Shown: positions 7,029 through 11,237 of the stretch, piece by piece
How the letters are laid out: every line of letters starts with the position of its first letter
How positions within the stretch are numbered: position 1 is the first letter of the stretch
NCBI GenBank assembly: GCA_910577675.1
Contig: CAJTOR010000075.1
Span: 1 to 11,237, forward strand
Length of the DNA: 11,237 bases
Source: an uncultured Lachnospiraceae bacterium
GTDB lineage: Bacteria > Bacillota > Clostridia > Lachnospirales > Lachnospiraceae
Direction: 5' to 3'
The notes under the pieces: model-generated
What the model saw: the letters and a program-made list of their open reading frames with translations, nothing else
What the model was told of the DNA's origin: nothing
Databases searched by the model: none
Program-made: the position numbers and the translations under genes

Positions 7029-8303
7029 TTATCTTCGGATAATATCCTCTCTTGCAGGTCCGTTGGAAACCATGGTGATCGGCGTTCCAATCTCCTCCTC
7101 GATAAATTCAATGTACCTGCGGCAGTTCTCCGGGAGATCCGCATAATTTTTCACGCCGTGGATATCACATTTCCAGCCCGGAAGTTTTTCATATACCGGC
7201 TTTGCTTTCGCAAGTTTTGCAGTAACCGGGAAATCCTTTGTCACTTTGCCGTCAATCTCATATCCGACACATACCGGAAGCTCATCCAGGTACCCCAGTA
7301 CATCAAGTACTGTCAATGCCACCTCGGTCGCCCCCTGCATGCGGCAGCCATAGCGCGTGGCAACCGCATCAAACCAGCCCATACGCCTTGGTCTTCCCGT
7401 TGTCGCGCCAAACTCGCCTCCGTCACCGCCACGCTTTCTTAATTCATCCGCCTCTTCACCAAAAATTTCACTGACAAATTCTCCAGCGCCCACCGCAGAA
7501 GAATAAGCTTTTACAACACAGATAATGTCCTTGATCTCATACGGCGGGATACCCGCCCCGATTGCACCATATGCGGCAAGCGTGGACGAGGACGTTACCA
7601 TCGGATAAATACCGAAATCCGGGTCTTTTAAGGTGCCAAGCTGCCCCTCAAGAAGAACTGTCTTCCCCTGCTTTAATGCATCGTGTAAAAAGAGTGCCGT
7701 ATCCGTTACATACGGTGCCACCATATCACGGTAGGAAAGCAGGGTATTAAAAATTTCATCCGGGTTAAGCTGCGGTTTGTGATACATATGCTCAAGAAGA
7801 ATATTTTTCTGCTCCAGCACCCGCTTTACTTTTTCCTCTAATAATACCTCATCAAAAAGTTCCGAAACCTGGAACCCAATCTTTGCATATTTATCCGAGT
7901 AAAATGGCGCAATCCCCGACTTGGTCGATCCAAACGACTGCTTTCCAAGGCGCTCCTCCTCATATTCATCAAACAGGATATGGTACGGCATCATAATCTG
8001 TGCCCGGTCGGATACAAGAATTTTCGGTTCCGGCACCCCCCTCTCTACCAGCGACTTGATTTCCTTACACAGGTATGGAATATTTAACGCCACACCGTTG
8101 CCGATAATGCTTGTCGTGTGACCATAAAACACCCCGGACGGCAGCAGATGAAGGGCAAATTTCCCGTATTTGTTAATGATGGTATGTCCGGCATTGCTTC
8201 CCCCCTGGAAACGCACAATAACATCCGAGGACTCACCGAGCATATCCGTGATCTTCCCCTTGCCTTCATCCCCCCAGTTTGCTCCTACTATCGCTCTTAC
8301 CAT
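7029..8303 (-). CDS. purA: Adenylosuccinate synthetase
   Basis: The enzyme uses GTP to join IMP and aspartate into adenylosuccinate, the first committed step from IMP to AMP, in the cytoplasm. At 424 aa it is normal length. WGDEGKGK at 10-17 is the P-loop with the catalytic Asp12, and GGSNAGH at 34-40 carries the catalytic His40. The later GGDGGEFGATTGRPRRMGWF block matches the nucleotide-binding region of the family. I chose ATG 8303 because GGAGG sits 5 nt upstream and the protein then starts MVRAIVGANWGDEG as usual; ATGs at 8336 and 8315 would only extend it into the leader. It appears monocistronic, with its own promoter, a leader containing an 8-bp inverted repeat, and a hairpin after the stop. 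No purB is adjacent. Confidence 0.97.
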   Translation of the reverse strand: MVRAIVGANWGDEGKGKITDMLGESSDVIVRFQGGSNAGHTIINKYGKFALHLLPSGVFYGHTTSIIGNGVALNIPYLCKEIKSLVERGVPEPKILVSDRAQIMMPYHILFDEYEEERLGKQSFGSTKSGIAPFYSDKYAKIGFQVSELFDEVLLEEKVKRVLEQKNILLEHMYHKPQLNPDEIFNTLLSYRDMVAPYVTDTALFLHDALKQGKTVLLEGQLGTLKDPDFGIYPMVTSSSTLAAYGAIGAGIPPYEIKDIICVVKAYSSAVGAGEFVSEIFGEEADELRKRGGDGGEFGATTGRPRRMGWFDAVATRYGCRMQGATEVALTVLDVLGYLDELPVCVGYEIDGKVTKDFPVTAKLAKAKPVYEKLPGWKCDIHGVKNYADLPENCRRYIEFIEEEIGTPITMVSNGPAREDIIRR

Positions 8304-8318
8304 AAAATCCTCCATTCC

Positions 8319-8368
8319 GAGAACGTTTAAATTCAAGGAAACAATCAGGGCTTATTTGTGACGTTCTC
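8319..8368 (-). promoter_or_regulatory. Inverted repeat in the purA leader
   Basis: GAGAACGT (8319-8326) and ACGTTCTC (8361-8368) are exact reverse complements, separated by 34 nt, within the 77-nt leader predicted from the purA promoter. They could form an RNA stem ending a few bases before the ribosome binding site, or bind a dimeric repressor. It resembles but does not match the PurR box core. Function unknown. Confidence 0.4.
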
Positions 8369-8386
8369 TGCACAACAGCCATGTGA

Positions 8387-8415
8387 AAAATAAATGCATC
8401 TGCACTATTTTTCAA
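8387..8415 (-). promoter_or_regulatory. purA promoter
   Basis: TTGAAA (8410-8415) and TATTTT (8387-8392) with a 17-nt spacer on the minus strand. The predicted start near 8380 is about 77 nt before the purA ATG. Confidence 0.55.
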
Positions 8416-8503
8416 AGTATACTCCTCCAATCTCTGTATCCCACACGGCTGCCGACACTACCCTGCCCCTCCGGCTCCCTGCGGAACAGTTTGCAGTACA
8501 AAA

Positions 8504-8538
8504 CAGGGTATTGTAACAGTCCTGCTACAAATACCCTG
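8504..8538 (-). terminator. Intrinsic terminator reading leftwards
   Basis: CAGGGTATT...ACAG pairs with CTG.TAC.AATACCCTG with one bulge and one mismatch, and on the minus strand the stem is followed by TTTTG. It would stop transcripts arriving from the recombinase gene before the purA promoter. Confidence 0.65.
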
Positions 8539-8626
8539 CCCTATTACTTCTGCATTATACCATAAAATATTCCATAAGTAAAATTGATATTTTTTATGTC
8601 AGCGATAAGAATACCTTATTTCATAC

Positions 8627-8638
8627 GGCTTCGAAGCC
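8627..8638. repeat. 12-bp perfect palindrome near the probable element end
   Basis: GGCTTCGAAGCC is its own reverse complement. It lies 38 nt beyond the recombinase stop, between the gene and the purA region, where the attachment site of an integrated element is expected. Whether it is part of the crossover core is unknown because the other end of the element is outside the window. Confidence 0.5.
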
Positions 8639-8654
8639 ATCCTATTTTGAATTT

Positions 8655-8683
8655 ACACCACTTTGACACCATTTTCTACACCA
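8655..8683 (-). repeat. Three phased TGGTGT repeats at the recombinase stop codon
   Basis: TGGTGT occurs on the minus strand at 8678-8683, 8666-8671 and 8655-8660, spaced 12 and 11 bp, about one helical turn, each preceded by an A-rich or AAG run. The first overlaps the stop codon. Such arrays next to tyrosine recombinase genes are typical arm-type binding sites for the recombinase at the element end; that role is inferred. Confidence 0.55.
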
Positions 8684-10325
8684 TTTCCGTGATTTCAGAC
8701 ATTTCCTCTTTGACAGTATCATCTAGGACATGACAATATAAATCCATAGTCATCTGTAGAGAATTATGCCCTAAGATTTTTTGCAATGTCTTCGGACGCA
8801 TTCCTTTTGCGATACAGTTGGACGCAAATGTATGACGAAGCGTATGCGGTGTAAACCTTTTTAATGGGATAGCAGGATTGTTTAAATTGATGCGGTCTAC
8901 AAGTTGATTGATGGAGCCAATTATGTTAGGGGTATTAAGTGGTTTATTCCATCTACTTGTAAATACCAGTTCCTCAAATCCTTCCTGCGGCGGAAATTTC
9001 TGGTCTTTACTTAATCGGACTTTCTTCTCTTCTTCTAACACCTTCTTTACTTCCACACTCATAGGAATCTTTCTGTTTCCGGCTCGCGTTTTGGGTTGAT
9101 GAAATTCGTGATGACTCTTACCTGCAGCAACTAGATAACACAATGTTTTCGTTATATGGATAACATTGTTTTCAAAATCCACACAATCCCATGTCAAGCC
9201 AAGAATTTCCCCTATCCGCATACCAGTGTGCAGTGCAATCACAAAAATAGAATGGAGTTGGCTACCATACGACGCTCGTAAAACGAGGTCAATCTCTTTT
9301 TCTGCCAAGATTTGTTTCTCTTCTTTCGGTTGCCCATGCAAAACTGTGTTAATTTTCCGTGCTACATTTTCTGTAATCAATCCCGCTCCCTGTGCTTTGC
9401 TAAGCATATCCACTAAAAGGGATTTGCAATATTTTCTTGATGCATCACTGTCCAACTCGTTAAAAGCTTTTTGTAAAATAAGTAGATTCAGGGTTGACAG
9501 CTTTCTCCAACCAAGACTATCCCTTAAACGATTATAACCAAATTCATATGTCCGTATCGTGCTGTTCCTGCAATTTCGTTTATAAATATCTACCCATACA
9601 TCAAACCACTCATCCAACGTAACATCCTTGTCTACAACATTAGCCTGTTTTTCGTCTTTGAATTTAAAAAATGTTTCTTCTGGATCTGTATCAACCCTCA
9701 GATAACTTTTCATTTCCGAGAACAAGTCCAAATGCTCGATGCTTGAGATGATATTATGCTCAATCAACCAAGCCTTTTCTGTGGACACAGCAATAACCTC
9801 ACCACCTGCCCCGGAACTGTCAAGCCCTGCTAAAGAGCGCCTTTCATTGCTGACAAACAAATCCTCCTTCGCCGCAACGGATTGCTGCTCCCCCGCTTCA
9901 TCCGCAATTGTAATGTTAAACCTCTGGCAAATATTGCGGAATGTGTCGTGATCCATACGGTAATCCTGCAGCCCAAGTTCATTGTTTGTACACCTTAAAC
10001 CGGCAACAGCCGACCATGCAAGTGGCAGCTCGTATATAAAAGTTTGGTTGTATACATTTGTCGTGTTATAAACTGGTGCAGGCGGGATGCTTGTTCCCCC
10101 CTCACCTTCTCCTGTGGGCTGCGGTGCCTCTTCCTCCGATGGCGAAGGTGCCTCCACCGTTGGTTCTGGTGTTGCGGTAGGCTGTGGCTCCCTTGTTGGC
10201 GCAGGTTCCGGCTCTACTGACTCATCTCCTGTACCAAAATAAGACCCCTGCGCGCTAAAAGCAGGAGTAACCACCTCCCCTACCAACGCTATCAACAGCA
10301 CAGCCGCTAAAAATCTCTTTCTCAT
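8676..10325 (-). CDS. Signal-peptide/Pro-rich domain fused to tyrosine recombinase (integrase)
   Basis: One 549-aa frame contains two unlike parts. Residues 1-25 (MRKRFLAAVLLIALVG...AFSA) look like a secretion signal, and 36-72 are rich in Pro, Glu and Thr. Residues 75-200 are unrecognised. About 232-330 is a core-binding SAM-like integrase domain (VTLDEWFDVWVDIYKRN), and 340-549 is the catalytic domain with Arg370, Lys412, His494, Arg497, His520 and the nucleophile Tyr530 all in place. The recombinase part would cut and join DNA at the element's attachment sites in the cytoplasm, which conflicts with an export signal. The first third is visibly more GC-rich than the last two thirds, suggesting two origins. 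The ATG at 10325 directly abuts the stop of the preceding gene. An internal start, for example ATG 9956 after a weak AGGA, would give a 426-aa integrase of ordinary size. The gene's 3' end meets the phased repeats of a probable attachment site. Confidence 0.85.
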   Translation of the reverse strand: MRKRFLAAVLLIALVGEVVTPAFSAQGSYFGTGDESVEPEPAPTREPQPTATPEPTVEAPSPSEEEAPQPTGEGEGGTSIPPAPVYNTTNVYNQTFIYELPLAWSAVAGLRCTNNELGLQDYRMDHDTFRNICQRFNITIADEAGEQQSVAAKEDLFVSNERRSLAGLDSSGAGGEVIAVSTEKAWLIEHNIISSIEHLDLFSEMKSYLRVDTDPEETFFKFKDEKQANVVDKDVTLDEWFDVWVDIYKRNCRNSTIRTYEFGYNRLRDSLGWRKLSTLNLLILQKAFNELDSDASRKYCKSLLVDMLSKAQGAGLITENVARKINTVLHGQPKEEKQILAEKEIDLVLRASYGSQLHSIFVIALHTGMRIGEILGLTWDCVDFENNVIHITKTLCYLVAAGKSHHEFHQPKTRAGNRKIPMSVEVKKVLEEEKKVRLSKDQKFPPQEGFEELVFTSRWNKPLNTPNIIGSINQLVDRINLNNPAIPLKRFTPHTLRHTFASNCIAKGMRPKTLQKILGHNSLQMTMDLYCHVLDDTVKEEMSEITEMV

Positions 10326-10763
10326 TTAATCATCTCCCAGCGTCTTTCTTTCTGCATTCAGGATTATTGGCATATCCGGAAAAGCCAACCGTACATCCGC
10401 ATTTTCAGGAACACGCTCAATCTCGTATGGCAGGAATTCCTTGTGAGTTAATACCTCGTCCAGAATATCCGCATAGGACTGCCTGACCACCAAACGGATG
10501 TATTTGGTATGTAAACCCTTTTTCTTCAATGTTGCATCCTCTGTCAACTCTGCATACAGCCGAACCAACAGGCTTTCCTTTAGTTGGTTTATCCGCTGTA
10601 ACCGTTTCCGTTGCTCTGCATCCATCTTCTTCTTGACGGAATTCCTGTAAAATTTACTCTCGTATAACTTCGATTTGATAGCCAATGCTATCTTATCAGC
10701 CGCACTGATTTCCTTTAAATTGGGATTTTCCAGTGAAAGTTCTTTTCTGACTTCAACCCGCAA
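10326..10763 (-). CDS. Unrecognised 145-aa protein, coupled to the recombinase fusion
   Basis: I do not recognise this protein. It has no signal peptide or membrane segment. Residues 20-80 are strongly basic and probably helical (SKFYRNSVKKKMDAEQRKRL), followed by an acidic, mixed segment and a hydrophobic FPDMPIILNAE near the end. The start is a TTG at 10763, supported by an unusually strong purine run (AAAGGAGGGGAGGG, 10768-10781) whose AGGAGG is 10 nt upstream. Its TAA stop is immediately followed by the ATG of the fusion gene, so the two are almost certainly translated from one mRNA. A terminator lies just upstream, so a promoter should lie between 10764 and 10800, though none is obvious. 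Composition matches the GC-richer first part of the fusion gene, hinting that these two came together. Confidence 0.8.
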   Translation of the reverse strand: MRVEVRKELSLENPNLKEISAADKIALAIKSKLYESKFYRNSVKKKMDAEQRKRLQRINQLKESLLVRLYAELTEDATLKKKGLHTKYIRLVVRQSYADILDEVLTHKEFLPYEIERVPENADVRLAFPDMPIILNAERKTLGDD

Positions 10764-10800
10764 GGTACCCTCCCCTCCTTTGATTACCTATAAGTGCCGA

Positions 10801-10848
10801 AAACAAAAAATGCTGTCAATGGCAGCTAACTAACCATCAACAGCATTT
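10801..10848 (-). terminator. Intrinsic terminator before the 145-aa gene
   Basis: AATGCTGT and ATGG pair with CCAT and ACAGCATT across two mismatches (10808-10848), and the minus strand continues TTTTTTGTTT (10801-10810). It ends transcription coming from the right, including that of the small ORF at 10883-10969. Confidence 0.75.
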
Positions 10849-10882
10849 CATAAAATGTTCTACCCATTTCCATCCTGTGTGG

Positions 10883-10969
10883 TTAAATCGAGGAGGACTG
10901 TGTTTTTTCTTTTCTCATAATGAGTATGTTCCCCGTCAGCCAGCCGACTAAAACAAATAATTTTGCCAT
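10883..10969 (-). CDS. Possible 28-aa hydrophobic small protein
   Basis: ATG 10969 has AGAGG 7 nt upstream and opens a 28-codon frame reading MAKLFVLVGWLTGNILIM, then a basic/serine tail (RKEKTQ...), with a TAA at 10883. The first 18 residues could form a single membrane helix followed by positive charge. It sits between two hairpins and has a terminator 35 nt past its stop, so it could be a self-standing small-protein gene, a leader peptide or a small membrane toxin. I do not recognise a family; the ribosome binding site and the terminator are the only support. Confidence 0.4.
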   Translation of the reverse strand: MAKLFVLVGWLTGNILIMRKEKTQSSSI

Positions 10970-11010
10970 TATAATACCTCTTTTCTTCAAGAAATTTCTG
11001 CCCATAAGAA

Positions 11011-11041
11011 AAGCCCCTGTATCATCAAGATACAGAGACTT
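11011..11041 (-). terminator. Hairpin with weak U-tract upstream of the small ORF
   Basis: A 13-bp stem (11011-11023 with 11029-11041, two G-U pairs on the minus-strand RNA) closes a 5-nt loop and is followed by TTCTT. It could be a terminator or an attenuator controlling read-through into the small ORF. Confidence 0.5.
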
Positions 11042-11050
11042 TACTATCAT

Positions 11051-11108
11051 AGGGTATACGAAACAGAACGTCTTTGTTTTTCGCTCTGTATGGTCTTGTG
11101 TATACCCT
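11051..11108 (-). ncRNA. Candidate structured RNA element
   Basis: On the minus strand an outer 9-bp stem (11051-11059 with 11100-11108, AGGGTATAC/GTATACCCT) encloses an inner 8-bp stem (11063-11070 with 11082-11089, one G-U pair) with an 11-nt A-rich loop and an asymmetric internal loop. Another hairpin follows 10 nt downstream. The arrangement resembles a leader or attenuator, but I recognise no known riboswitch. Confidence 0.4.
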
Positions 11109-11237
11109 TCCTTCTATGGCAGTGAACCTCCCGTGTCTACCAGAATCACCGTTTCGCGGGTTCTAGCATCTCTCAATTTCATCAATAAAACCTAACCATA
11201 ATATTAAACCCGCCAACTCTTTCATGTTTCTAGAAGC
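11109..11237 (-). other. Right edge: short reading frames only
   Basis: A minus frame enters from the right edge and stops at 11163, reading KELAGLILWLGFIDEIERC at its end; it may be the C-terminus of a gene lying outside the window or a short peptide. A 22-codon frame (11114-11182) overlaps it in another frame and ends in ETVILVDTGGSLP; it lacks a good ribosome binding site. Neither can be named. Confidence 0.3.

Noticed and set aside
8304..8336. Longer purA start at 8336 or 8315
   Set aside because: ATG 8303 has GGAGG at 5 nt and gives the standard PurA N-terminus; the extension lies in the leader containing the inverted repeat.
1..11237. tRNA, rRNA or CRISPR array
   Set aside because: No tRNA-like cloverleaf, rRNA segment or regularly spaced repeat-spacer pattern was seen on either strand.

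Overview
The window looks like chromosomal DNA of a low-to-mid GC Gram-positive gut bacterium, most likely a Clostridia/Lachnospiraceae member. The signs are strong AGGAGG-type ribosome binding sites, sigma-A type promoters with 17-nt spacers, and the style of the PurA, ArgG, HsdS and tyrosine recombinase proteins. All intact genes are on the minus strand. The species cannot be named from the sequence alone.

Layout from left to right. (1) Positions 1-3880 hold an AT-rich type I restriction-modification operon read leftwards: a good sigma-A promoter, a 72-aa Cro/CI-type regulator, hsdM, hsdS, and then the start of a KAP-type P-loop NTPase that runs off the left edge. No hsdR is in view; it may lie further left. 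The NTPase is a probable accessory defence gene in the hsd operon. (2) Positions 3890-5230 are a gene graveyard: a frameshifted coiled-coil fragment, a plus-strand helix-turn-helix regulator broken by two in-frame stops, and the C-terminal end of a RecG-like/AlbA-type ATP-binding regulator. This looks like decayed mobile DNA. (3) A 51-nt perfect palindrome (5231-5281) separates this from core metabolism. (4) Positions 5330-8303 carry two housekeeping genes of higher GC, argG (arginine synthesis) and purA (AMP synthesis). Each has its own promoter; argG has a candidate ARG box and a second strong promoter further upstream. ArgG and PurA both use aspartate to make a succinyl adduct, but nothing here shows co-transcription. 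(5) Positions 8504-8683 contain a terminator, a 12-bp palindrome and three helically phased TGGTGT repeats just after an integrase stop codon. This is the probable end of an integrated element that continues beyond the right edge. (6) Positions 8676-10763 are a two-gene unit: an unrecognised 145-aa protein, and directly after its stop codon a 549-aa protein that joins a signal peptide and Pro/Glu/Thr-rich stretch to a complete tyrosine recombinase. (7) Positions 10808-11237 hold a terminator, a 28-aa hydrophobic small ORF and two RNA hairpins.

The most interesting items are the exported-looking N-terminus fused in frame to a tyrosine recombinase with all catalytic residues present, the KAP NTPase in the type I restriction operon, the promoter-driven but apparently non-coding stretch between purA and argG, and the structured RNA plus micro-ORF region at the right edge.
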